DNA from: B1SED10-75 sp964636865 | GTDB lineage: Bacteria > Bacillota > Dethiobacteria > DTU022 > PWGO01 | NCBI GenBank assembly: GCA_964636865.1 | Contig: CAZWVJ010000005.1 | Coordinates: 35,241 to 99,240 of the forward strand | DNA: 64,000 bases | Direction of reading: 5' to 3' | In this document: one piece after another, positions 1 through 7,735 of the stretch | Position numbering within the stretch: position 1 is the stretch's first letter | Layout: each line of letters starts with the position of its first letter | The notes under the pieces: generated by a model | Told to the model about the DNA's origin: nothing | The model's database searches: none | Seen by the model: only the letters and a program-made list of their open reading frames with translations | Position numbers and translations under genes: made by a program

Positions 1-1
1 A

Positions 2-493
2 ACTCAAAAAGTGCTTCCTGATGGCTCCACCGGCGAATTGGTGATTACAACTATTACTAAAGAAACACTTCCCATGATTCGATACCGCACAGGGGACATA
101 ACTTCTTTAACCCGGGAAAAATGCTCATGCGGCAGAACACATGTGCGCATGGCCAAAGTAAGCGGGCGTAGTGACGATATGTTAATAATCAGGGGAGTAA
201 ACGTATTTCCTTCCCAAGTAGAAAGTATTCTGTTAGACATTGGCGAAACCGAACCCCATTACCAGTTGGTAGTTGATCGAGTAGGTTCGATGGATACACT
301 GGAAGTCAAAGTGGAAGTTTCCGAACAAATGTTTTCAGACCGTATTAAAGGCCTGGAAGAACTGGAAAACGTTATTCGCCGGGAAATTGACAACGTGCTG
401 GGTATTTCCGCCGAAGTAAAACTGGTAGAACCCAAAACAATTCAACGCAGTGAAGGTAAAGCTCAGAGGGTAATTGATCAAAGAAATCTTTAA
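2..493 (+). CDS. paaK: Phenylacetate-CoA ligase family protein, C-terminal part (5' cut by window edge)
   Basis: The reading frame is open from base 2, so this is the 3' end of a longer gene; the GTG at base 11 is not a real start. Seen: the AMP-forming ligase motif RYRTGDITS, a CSCGR cysteine pair, and the hinge/C-terminal domain motif GRSDDMLIIRGVNVFPSQVE, all diagnostic of PaaK-type aryl-CoA ligases. These enzymes activate phenylacetate-like acids to CoA thioesters with ATP, or may work in reverse to conserve energy. The C-terminal domain is closely similar to the next ligase (1005-2309), so the two are paralogues. It is the first visible gene of a tight plus-strand operon ending with iorA-iorB. 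This context favours aryl-acetyl-CoA chemistry from aromatic 2-oxoacids over the aerobic phenylacetate pathway, of which no other gene is seen. Confidence 0.9.
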   Translation, partial: TQKVLPDGSTGELVITTITKETLPMIRYRTGDITSLTREKCSCGRTHVRMAKVSGRSDDMLIIRGVNVFPSQVESILLDIGETEPHYQLVVDRVGSMDTLEVKVEVSEQMFSDRIKGLEELENVIRREIDNVLGISAEVKLVEPKTIQRSEGKAQRVIDQRNL

Positions 494-526
494 TTTTCAC
501 TTAAAAAAATGAAGGAGGTTTTTAAA

Positions 527-955
527 ATGGTTAAACAAATATCTGTTTTCCTGGAAAATAAATGCGGCAGGTTGGTAACCGTCACCCAGGTTTTAGGCAA
601 ACATGATATCAATATTCGCGCCCTTACCATAGCCGATACTTCCGATTTCGGTATACTGCGCATCATAGTCGACCAACCGGAAAAAACTCACGAAGTGTTG
701 AAGGAAGAGGGTTTTATTGTCACCGAAACTGACGTCGTAGCCGTGGAAGTTTCCGACCAACCCGGCGGATTAGCCGACATCCTTGTTTATTTAGAACAAG
801 CAGGAGTTAATATAGAATATCTCTATTCTTTTGTAGAAAAACCTACCCAGGATGCTCTTATTTTAATGCGCCTGGAAGATACCGAAAAAGGCATCCAAGC
901 ATTAAAAGAAAACAATATAACTCTTATAGAAGGGGAGCGAATCTATTCTCTTTAA
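527..955 (+). CDS. Tandem ACT-domain protein of the aryl-CoA ligase operon
   Basis: 142-residue protein. An in-frame ATG lies at 509, but the strong SD GAAGGAGG (511-518) sits downstream of it and 8 bases before the ATG at 527, so 527 is chosen. Two ACT repeats are visible: residues about 3-68 (KQISVFLENKCGRLVTVTQVL) and about 70-140 (AVEVSDQPGGLADILVYL). ACT domains bind amino acids or related small ligands. Stand-alone tandem ACT proteins commonly sit next to PaaK/IorAB genes in anaerobes and are thought to sense aromatic amino acids. It lies 33 bases after one PaaK gene and 49 bases before another. The family call is firm; the ligand and any allosteric partner are inferred. Confidence 0.88.
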   Translation: MVKQISVFLENKCGRLVTVTQVLGKHDINIRALTIADTSDFGILRIIVDQPEKTHEVLKEEGFIVTETDVVAVEVSDQPGGLADILVYLEQAGVNIEYLYSFVEKPTQDALILMRLEDTEKGIQALKENNITLIEGERIYSL

Positions 956-1004
956 TCGTGAGATTTTACTTACCAGTACTAATTGTTAAAGGAGCTGGAC
1001 TTTA

Positions 1005-2309
1005 ATGCAGAAATGGCTTCAGAATGATTACATGGATCGGGACGAAATAATTAATTTGCAAGAGCAAAATTTTCTCCATATTTTTAATCATACTTACCAA
1101 AATAGTAGGTTTTATCGAAATATGTATGATAATGCCGGTATAAATCCCGATAAAATCAAATCACTTGCAGATTTGCAGCACCTTCCATTTACCACTAAAG
1201 AACATTTACGGAATAATTATCCTTATGAAATGGCTGCCGTGCCTATGGAAGAAATAGTGCGTATCCATGCGTCTTCCGGTACTACCGGGAAACCGGTAGT
1301 TATGGGATATACCAAAGAAGATCTTAAAAACTGGGCTCGTGGAGTAGCCCGTATCTGCAGCATAGCAGGAGCTTCTTCTCAAGATATAGCCCAGGTATCT
1401 TTCGGATACGGTCTTTTTACCGGAGGATTCGGCTTACATAACGGTCTGGAAGAATTGGGGGTTGCAGTAGTCCCTTTTTCCAGCGGCAACACAGATAGAC
1501 AGCTGGATTTAATGCAAGATTTTCAAACTACTGTTTTGGTTAGCACCCCTTCTTTCGCTCTTTATATGGCTGAAGCTGCCCGGGAAAAAAATATTGATCC
1601 GGGTAGTTATCATCTACGTTTAGGGCTCTTTGGGGGTGAACCATGTTCAGAAGCGATGCGCCAAGAAATAGAAAATCAATGGCAGATCAGGGCCACTTTA
1701 AATTATGGCCTAACGGAAGTAGTGGGCCCCGGTATCTCCGGTGATTGCTCAGCCCAAAAAGGAATGCATTTGTTAGAAGACTTATTTATTCCTGAAATTA
1801 TCGATCCCAATACAGGTGAAATACTTCCTGAAGGAGAAAAAGGTGAGCTTGTATTGACTCCTTTGTTCAAAAAAGGTTTTCCCGTTATTCGTTACCGGAC
1901 GGGAGATATTACTCGCATAATTCCGGAAACATGCAGTTGTGGGCGCTCTCTGAAGCGCATGGATTATATTACCGGCCGTACGGACGACATGATTATCATC
2001 AAAGGGGTCAACATCTTCCCCTCTCAGGTGGAGGAGGTGCTGGCCGAATTTGAAGAAGTTTCTCCTCATTATTGTTTAGTCTTACACCGCAGTAAAGATT
2101 TCATTAAACAGCTGGAAGTTCAGATAGAATTGGCCCCGGAAGGTTTTTCAGATAGCTTCCGGGAAATGGAGCTACTTGAAGATAAAATCCGCCAGCGTTT
2201 AAAGGCATATCTTTCCCTAACTCCGCGAGTTAAACTCATGAACCCCAAAACGCTGGAACGGACCACGGGTAAAAGCCGCCGCATTTTTGAAATAGAAGGA
2301 GATGAATAA
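1005..2309 (+). CDS. paaK: Phenylacetate-CoA ligase family enzyme
   Basis: 434 residues, the normal full length for PaaK. An SD AAAGGAG at 988-994 precedes the ATG. Seen: the ATP/P-loop motif HASSGTTGKPVVMGYT (about residues 88-103), the NYGLTEVVGPG adenylate-binding segment, RYRTGDITRI, CSCGR, and GRTDDMIIIKGVNIFPSQVE at the hinge into the C-terminal domain. The family forms aryl-CoA from aryl acids with release of AMP and PPi in the cytoplasm. iorA begins 6 bases after its stop, so expression is coupled. In peptide-fermenting anaerobes, IorAB makes arylacetyl-CoA and a CoA ligase or synthetase can recover the bond energy; this enzyme is a candidate for that exchange. Why two paralogues occur is unknown; they may differ in aryl specificity. 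Confidence 0.92.
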   Translation: MQKWLQNDYMDRDEIINLQEQNFLHIFNHTYQNSRFYRNMYDNAGINPDKIKSLADLQHLPFTTKEHLRNNYPYEMAAVPMEEIVRIHASSGTTGKPVVMGYTKEDLKNWARGVARICSIAGASSQDIAQVSFGYGLFTGGFGLHNGLEELGVAVVPFSSGNTDRQLDLMQDFQTTVLVSTPSFALYMAEAAREKNIDPGSYHLRLGLFGGEPCSEAMRQEIENQWQIRATLNYGLTEVVGPGISGDCSAQKGMHLLEDLFIPEIIDPNTGEILPEGEKGELVLTPLFKKGFPVIRYRTGDITRIIPETCSCGRSLKRMDYITGRTDDMIIIKGVNIFPSQVEEVLAEFEEVSPHYCLVLHRSKDFIKQLEVQIELAPEGFSDSFREMELLEDKIRQRLKAYLSLTPRVKLMNPKTLERTTGKSRRIFEIEGDE

Positions 2310-2315
2310 TATATT

Positions 2316-4046
2316 ATGCAAAAAATGATCATGACGGGAAATGAAGCTATAGCAAGAGGGGCCTACGAAGGGGGAGTTACCGTGGGCACAGCTTACCCCG
2401 GGACTCCAAGTACTGAGATACTGGAAAACCTTTCTAAATATCCCGGTTTAAATTGCAATTGGTCTGCCAACGAAAAAGTGGCTTTAGAAGTAGCTATCGG
2501 AGCTTCTATGGAAGGCGTCAGAACCATAGCAGTTATGAAACATGTGGGAGTGAATGTTGCCGCCGATCCTCTTTTAACCTTGTCTTACACCGGGGTTGGT
2601 GGTGGTTTAGTTCTCGTATCTGCCGATGACCCCGGAATGCACAGTTCTCAGAACGAGCAAGACAACCGTCATTACGCTCGTTTTGCCAAAATACCTTTGT
2701 TGGAACCTGCCGACAGCCAGGAAGCAAAAAATTACGTTGTTGCAGCTCTAGAATTAAGCGAAAGGTTTAATACCCCTGTTATGCTGCGCACTACTACCCG
2801 CATTTCTCACTCTCGCAGCGTAGTTGAACCGGAAGAAGCAGTTGATTACAAACCGGCAGAATATCAAAAAAATGCGGCTAAATACGTAATGCTCCCCGGC
2901 TTTGCCAGACAACGACACCCCTTGGTAGAGGAACGCCTGTTAGAATTAAAGAAGGAAGCAGAACACTCTCCGCTTAATCAAATCGAGGAGGGAACTTCTG
3001 ATTTAGGAGTTATATGTTCCGGTGTAGCTTATCAATATGTTAAAGAAGCCCTGCCTGAAGCTTCCGTTTTAAAACTTGGTTTTTCTTATCCTTTAGCCGA
3101 GAATCTGGTAGTTGATTTTGCCCGTAAAGTCAAAAAATTATTTGTTATAGAAGAACTGGACCCTTTTCTCGAAAATCAACTTAAAGCCCTTGGCCTTCAA
3201 GTTACAGGTAAATCCTTGTTTACAATGCTGGGAGAACTTGGGACAGAAACCATCCGGGAAAATCTACTCGGTAAGAAACCAGATACCCTTTCCTGCAGGG
3301 AAAATATACCTCACCGTCCTCCAATCTTATGCCCGGGCTGTTCCCATAGAGGAGTTTTTTATACCTTGAGAAAACTCAAATTGCGAGTAACCGGGGACAT
3401 AGGGTGCTATACTCTGGGGGCACTTCCCCCTCTCCAGGCCATGGATTCTTGTATATGCATGGGAGCAAGCATAGGCACTGCCCTGGGAATGGAAAAAGCA
3501 AGTAAAGAAGCATCTTCGCAAACTGTTGCAGTGATCGGTGACTCCACCTTTTTCCATTCTGGCCTCACCCCCCTTATGGATATTGTATACAGCGGCGCTT
3601 CAACCACTGTGATTATCCTCGATAACAACACTACCGGTATGACAGGGCATCAGGATCATCCCGGCACAGGACGAACTCTCCAGGGGGAAAAAATCAAAAA
3701 AGTTAACCTGGAGGATGTTTGCCGCGGAATAGGTGTAGAAAGAGTTGTAGTAGCAGATCCATATAATCTGGAAAATCTCCAGGAAATTATAAAATCTGAA
3801 ATTAGCGCGGACGAACCCTCGGTAATTATTGCCCGTCATCCCTGTGTTCTAAAAACGAAAACTCAAAATACTTATATGGAAGTTATTGCTGAAGAATGCA
3901 ACGGATGTCAGGCATGCTTTAAACTGGGATGCCCTGCTTTGAGCATGCAAGAGGGCATAGCAACTATAAACAATAATATTTGTACCGGTTGTACACTTTG
4001 TGAACAGCTGTGTAAATCTAATGCCATAATAACAAAAACAATATGA
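2316..4046 (+). CDS. iorA: Indolepyruvate:ferredoxin oxidoreductase, alpha subunit
   Basis: 576 residues. This subunit oxidatively decarboxylates aromatic 2-oxoacids (indolepyruvate, phenylpyruvate, hydroxyphenylpyruvate) to aryl-acetyl-CoA and reduces ferredoxin. Seen in order: the N-terminal pyrimidine-binding domain (GTAYPGTPSTEILE); the TPP-binding domain with CPGCSHRG, GDIGCYTLG and the GDS...DNNTTGMTGHQ metal/pyrophosphate segment; and a C-terminal ferredoxin domain with two clusters (CNGCQACFKLGCP and CTGCTLCEQLC). AAGGAG at 2296-2301 is 14 bases from the ATG at 2316; in-frame ATGs at 2325 or 2331 cannot be excluded. iorB follows after 19 bases, forming the usual heterodimer gene pair. 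Confidence 0.96.
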   Translation: MQKMIMTGNEAIARGAYEGGVTVGTAYPGTPSTEILENLSKYPGLNCNWSANEKVALEVAIGASMEGVRTIAVMKHVGVNVAADPLLTLSYTGVGGGLVLVSADDPGMHSSQNEQDNRHYARFAKIPLLEPADSQEAKNYVVAALELSERFNTPVMLRTTTRISHSRSVVEPEEAVDYKPAEYQKNAAKYVMLPGFARQRHPLVEERLLELKKEAEHSPLNQIEEGTSDLGVICSGVAYQYVKEALPEASVLKLGFSYPLAENLVVDFARKVKKLFVIEELDPFLENQLKALGLQVTGKSLFTMLGELGTETIRENLLGKKPDTLSCRENIPHRPPILCPGCSHRGVFYTLRKLKLRVTGDIGCYTLGALPPLQAMDSCICMGASIGTALGMEKASKEASSQTVAVIGDSTFFHSGLTPLMDIVYSGASTTVIILDNNTTGMTGHQDHPGTGRTLQGEKIKKVNLEDVCRGIGVERVVVADPYNLENLQEIIKSEISADEPSVIIARHPCVLKTKTQNTYMEVIAEECNGCQACFKLGCPALSMQEGIATINNNICTGCTLCEQLCKSNAIITKTI

Positions 4047-4065
4047 TTGAAAGGATGAAAAATTA

Positions 4066-4650
4066 ATGCAAAAAATCGATATATTAATTGCCGGGGTGGG
4101 TGGTCAGGGAACTATTTTGGCCGGCAATATACTTTCCCGGGTGGCCATTAAAGATAATCTTGACGTGAAAACCGCAGAAACCCACGGCATGGCTCAAAGA
4201 GGCGGCAGCGTCATCACACACGTCCGTATCGGCTCAAAAGTTTATGCGCCTTTGATCCCCAAAGGAGATGTAGATTATTTGTTGTCTTTCGAAAAGTTGG
4301 AAGCTCTACGTAATCTCCCTTTTGTTACTAAAAATAGCACTGTAATTCTCAACACCCAATCCATAGCTCCTTTGCCGGTTTTAATAAGAGAGAAAGAATA
4401 CCCGGAAGAAATCATTACAGAAATCGAAAGTAAAGTAGATCATACTTACGCCGTTGATGCTATAAGTTATGAACCTGTATCAAGAAATCCCCGTGTTTTA
4501 AATATATTCTTAATAGGCATTCTGGCCTACTTTCTTCCTTTTTCTTTAGATACGTGGCAGCTTGTATTAAATGAAACCATTCCGGAAAAATTTTTGGAAA
4601 CCAACCTTGATTCTTTTAATTCCGGTTATAAATGGATTTCAACAGATTAA
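4066..4650 (+). CDS. iorB: Indolepyruvate:ferredoxin oxidoreductase, beta subunit
   Basis: 194 residues, the normal IorB size. The 2-oxoacid:ferredoxin oxidoreductase gamma-domain signature GVGGQGTILAGNILS lies at the N-terminus, and TAETHGMAQRGGSVITHVRIG follows, the typical CoA-domain pattern. It pairs with IorA in the cytoplasm to oxidise aromatic 2-oxoacids with CoA and ferredoxin. It is the last gene of the operon. No convincing intrinsic terminator is visible between its stop and the promoter-like sequences at 4693-4782. Confidence 0.95.
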   Translation: MQKIDILIAGVGGQGTILAGNILSRVAIKDNLDVKTAETHGMAQRGGSVITHVRIGSKVYAPLIPKGDVDYLLSFEKLEALRNLPFVTKNSTVILNTQSIAPLPVLIREKEYPEEIITEIESKVDHTYAVDAISYEPVSRNPRVLNIFLIGILAYFLPFSLDTWQLVLNETIPEKFLETNLDSFNSGYKWISTD

Positions 4651-4692
4651 TAGATATAAGAAAAAGCTCCTATTTTATTTTTCTATTTTAAA

Positions 4693-4720
4693 TTGACAAA
4701 TTTCACGATTATGATTAAAT
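4693..4720 (+). promoter_or_regulatory. Sigma-A-like promoter candidate upstream of the PBP gene
   Basis: A perfect -35 box TTGACA (4693-4698) lies 16 bases from TTAAAT (4715-4720). A GGAGGTG immediately follows (4721-4727) but no open frame starts behind it, so it is not a ribosome site for a visible gene. The sequence is seen; its activity is inferred. Confidence 0.45.
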
Positions 4721-4754
4721 GGAGGTGTTTTAAGAAAGTTTAACACTTTTTCGT

Positions 4755-4782
4755 TTGAACAAAGGTTATGTTATAATATAAA
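4755..4782 (+). promoter_or_regulatory. Second promoter candidate for the PBP gene
   Basis: TTGAAC (4755-4760), a 16-base gap and TATAAA (4777-4782) lie 44 bases before the GTG start of the penicillin-binding protein. Two further TATAAT hexamers (4772-4777, 4789-4794) lie in the same AT-rich stretch without well-spaced -35 boxes, so the exact start point is uncertain. Confidence 0.4.
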
Positions 4783-4825
4783 GTGTTATATAATGTAATT
4801 TCCGCTTGGAAAGGGGTTTATCATA

Positions 4826-7735
4826 GTGAAGAAAGACAATAAAGCTAAGAAAGAAGACAAAACCCAAAATAAGTCTTCACAAAAAAATGATAAAAATCTT
4901 TCACCTAAAAAAACCAGCAAAAAGAAAAGGATACTTAAGATTTCCCTCTTAGTATTTCTTCTTTTGGTTTTAATCGGAGGGGGTAGTCTAGCGGGCATGG
5001 TCATATCTTATGCCAACGAGGCACCGGAGTTTGATCCCCAACAACTAAGGCCTGCAGAAACCTCGTTTATTTATGATCAAGCCGGAAACAAAATTGCCCC
5101 TCTTCACCATGAACAAGAACGTACTATAATATCTCTGGATAAAATTCCCACACATATGCAAAAAGCCTTTATTGCTATTGAAGATGAAAGATTTGAAGAC
5201 CATTTTGGCGTAGACATTATAGGTATTTTACGCGCAAGCATGGTAAACTTAATGCAACGGGAAATAGTTCAGGGCGCCAGCACCATAACTCAGCAGCTCA
5301 CCCGTAATGCTTTTTTAACCTCAGAGCAAACATTCAAACGCAAAATTCAAGAGGCTTGGCTGGCCATACAATTAGAACGCCATTATACTAAAAGTGAAAT
5401 ACTTGAAATGTATCTTAATACCATCTATTTCGGGAACGGTGCTTATGGTGTTGAAGCAGCCGCCAATACTTATTTTGATAAAAGCGCCGAGGATTTAGCC
5501 CTTGCTGAATCAGCCATGCTGGCAGGCATTCCCAGATCTCCCAATTCTAATAACCCCTTCTTTAGTGAGGATAGAGCCATTAACAGGATGAAACTTGTGC
5601 TATACAATATGGAATCAGTAGGTTTTATTTCCCCGGAAGAAGCAGAAGAAGCAAGAAAAACCGAAAATTTTGAGTATGGGGAAAAACGCGATGAAGAATT
5701 GCCTTATCCCTATTTCTTAGAATATGTTCTTCACAGAGAACTGGTAAGTACCCTTAAAAATATGCCGGAATATGGGACCAGGGAAAGCGCTTACGAAGCT
5801 ATTTATACTCATGGCTTAAAAATCCATACTACCATGGACACCGAAATTCAGGCCCATGTTGAAAATACGCTTGATGACGACAGCATGTACCCTTCAACAA
5901 CACGCATAGACATGGATAAATTTAAAGAAGGTTATAAAGAAGCCGGTGGCAATATACCCGGGGACTTCCCACATGCCTATATTGATGAAGAAAAAGGTGT
6001 GCCTCAACCACAGTCAGCCTTCGTTTTAGCAGATCCTTCCAGCGGTGAAATTATCGCTTTGGGAGGCGGTAGAGATTTTCGTAAAGAAGAAAATGAAATT
6101 ATGCGTTATTTAAGTACACGCCAACCCGGTTCGGCCATAAAACCAGTTACACCTTATGCTGCAGCTTTTGAAGAAAATGCCCTCGCTCCCGGAAGCATTG
6201 TTTATGATGTTCCCTTTTCCGCAGGAAGTTATTCTCCCAAGAACTGGGACGGCCAATATTGGGGACCGGTAAGCGCAAGAGATGCGCTGCGGTGGTCCCG
6301 CAATATCCCTGCAGTTGCTACTTTGCAAGACATTTCTCCATATACGGGCACTGAATATGCTACTAAAATGGGAATTAATTCTTTTACCGAAGATGATAGA
6401 GGTTCCTTAACCACCGCTCTTGGAGGTGTAAGCGGTATTCCACCTTTAGAAATGGCCCAGGCCTACGCTACTTTAGCCAATATGGGAGTAAAAGCCGATT
6501 TTCATACTATAAGCCGTATAGAAGATAGAGACGGCAATGTAATCTATGAGCAAAACAATACACCCGAAACAGTGCTAAGCCCACAAACTGCATACATGGT
6601 TACCCACATACTGGAAGATGCTCACCGCAATACTTTTACCTCTAATGCCCGTGTTGCTTATGATCGTCCTGTAGCAGTTAAAACAGGCACCACAGATGAA
6701 CGGAAGGATATTTATCTGGCTACTTATACTCCTAATATTGTATCTGTTTTATGGATAGGAAATGATATAAGAGACATGGGAAGGATACAGGGTAGTTACC
6801 CTTATACTACCGCCATAACCAGGGAAATTTATAACAAAGTTTTCGAAGATCTGGAAATAGAATATTTTAGCGCACAACGGCCTTCTGGAATTATAGAAAT
6901 GAAAGTGTGCTCCAAAACCGGGCTCAAGCCGTCAGATAAATGTGAAAAAGCCGGTGATATTACCAGAGATATGTTTACAGTTGAAACTACTCCCGAAGAT
7001 ACGTGCGAAGATCATGTAGAAAAAGAAATCTGTGAAGAATCAGAACTACTTGCCGGTGAATACTGCCCGGATGATTCTATAACTAAAGAAGTATTTTTTA
7101 CCGGGCGATATGCAAATTATGTTAATAAAAAACCACCGGAAAATACCTGTGACGTTCATGACAGCGAAACAGAAGAAGATGATACTGATGAAGATGATTC
7201 AGATGATACCACACAACCACCTTCGGCAACCTCTTTTTCAGCTAAATGGAACTCTCAGCAAAACACAGTGGAATTAGAATGGAGTTCTCCTGATACTGAT
7301 AACATTAAAGAATATCATCTTCTACGTGAACCGAAAGGTGGAGAAAGGTTACTAGTAGATAAACTTAATAAAAATCGTACCCATTATAAAGACGAAAGTA
7401 ACTTGGAAGGTGGAGTAACTTATAATTATCTCCTCTATGTAATAGGTGAAGGTGGAAATAAATCTGAATCAGTAAGTTCATCCGTTACCATTCCTACTAG
7501 CGGTAATGGGAACGGAAGCGATGACGACAATGAAGATAACGAAGAAGAGGGCTCCTCTAATGGTAATGGAGAAGAAAATAATGGGGAAAATAATGATGAT
7601 AACAGCAATGGTGGAAATGAAGAAGGGGGTCGTTTTCCATCTACAATATCTTCAAGTTTAAACGAAATAATTTTTGAAAGATATGGAATTATAATATCTT
7701 CTATATTTTTACCGCTGAAAAACTTATTATTTTAA
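4826..7735 (+). CDS. ponA: Class A penicillin-binding protein (glycosyltransferase/transpeptidase)
   Basis: 969 residues from a GTG start with SD GGAAAGGGG (4808-4816). It polymerises and cross-links peptidoglycan outside the membrane. Seen in order: a lysine-rich cytoplasmic tail, a single membrane anchor (about residues 37-60), a GT51 domain with Glu in EDERFEDHFG (about 117) and GASTITQQLTRN, then a transpeptidase domain with SAIK (Ser about 436), SRN (about 490) and KTGT (about 617). A Cys-rich PBP tail segment with several CxxC/CxxH-like pairs follows, then one fibronectin type III-like domain (about 800-890), then an acidic Gly/Asn-rich linker. The last 35 or so residues turn hydrophobic (GIIISSIFLPL), which is unusual after such a linker; this could be a second membrane contact or a frame slip near the end. 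The 3' end overlaps the mutS2 stop by 9 bases (convergent). Confidence 0.94.
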   Translation: MKKDNKAKKEDKTQNKSSQKNDKNLSPKKTSKKKRILKISLLVFLLLVLIGGGSLAGMVISYANEAPEFDPQQLRPAETSFIYDQAGNKIAPLHHEQERTIISLDKIPTHMQKAFIAIEDERFEDHFGVDIIGILRASMVNLMQREIVQGASTITQQLTRNAFLTSEQTFKRKIQEAWLAIQLERHYTKSEILEMYLNTIYFGNGAYGVEAAANTYFDKSAEDLALAESAMLAGIPRSPNSNNPFFSEDRAINRMKLVLYNMESVGFISPEEAEEARKTENFEYGEKRDEELPYPYFLEYVLHRELVSTLKNMPEYGTRESAYEAIYTHGLKIHTTMDTEIQAHVENTLDDDSMYPSTTRIDMDKFKEGYKEAGGNIPGDFPHAYIDEEKGVPQPQSAFVLADPSSGEIIALGGGRDFRKEENEIMRYLSTRQPGSAIKPVTPYAAAFEENALAPGSIVYDVPFSAGSYSPKNWDGQYWGPVSARDALRWSRNIPAVATLQDISPYTGTEYATKMGINSFTEDDRGSLTTALGGVSGIPPLEMAQAYATLANMGVKADFHTISRIEDRDGNVIYEQNNTPETVLSPQTAYMVTHILEDAHRNTFTSNARVAYDRPVAVKTGTTDERKDIYLATYTPNIVSVLWIGNDIRDMGRIQGSYPYTTAITREIYNKVFEDLEIEYFSAQRPSGIIEMKVCSKTGLKPSDKCEKAGDITRDMFTVETTPEDTCEDHVEKEICEESELLAGEYCPDDSITKEVFFTGRYANYVNKKPPENTCDVHDSETEEDDTDEDDSDDTTQPPSATSFSAKWNSQQNTVELEWSSPDTDNIKEYHLLREPKGGERLLVDKLNKNRTHYKDESNLEGGVTYNYLLYVIGEGGNKSESVSSSVTIPTSGNGNGSDDDNEDNEEEGSSNGNGEENNGENNDDNSNGGNEEGGRFPSTISSSLNEIIFERYGIIISSIFLPLKNLLF

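Noticed and set aside
4721..4760. Small gene after the GGAGGTG at 4721
   Set aside because: No start codon with an open frame of any length follows; probably leader sequence of the PBP gene.
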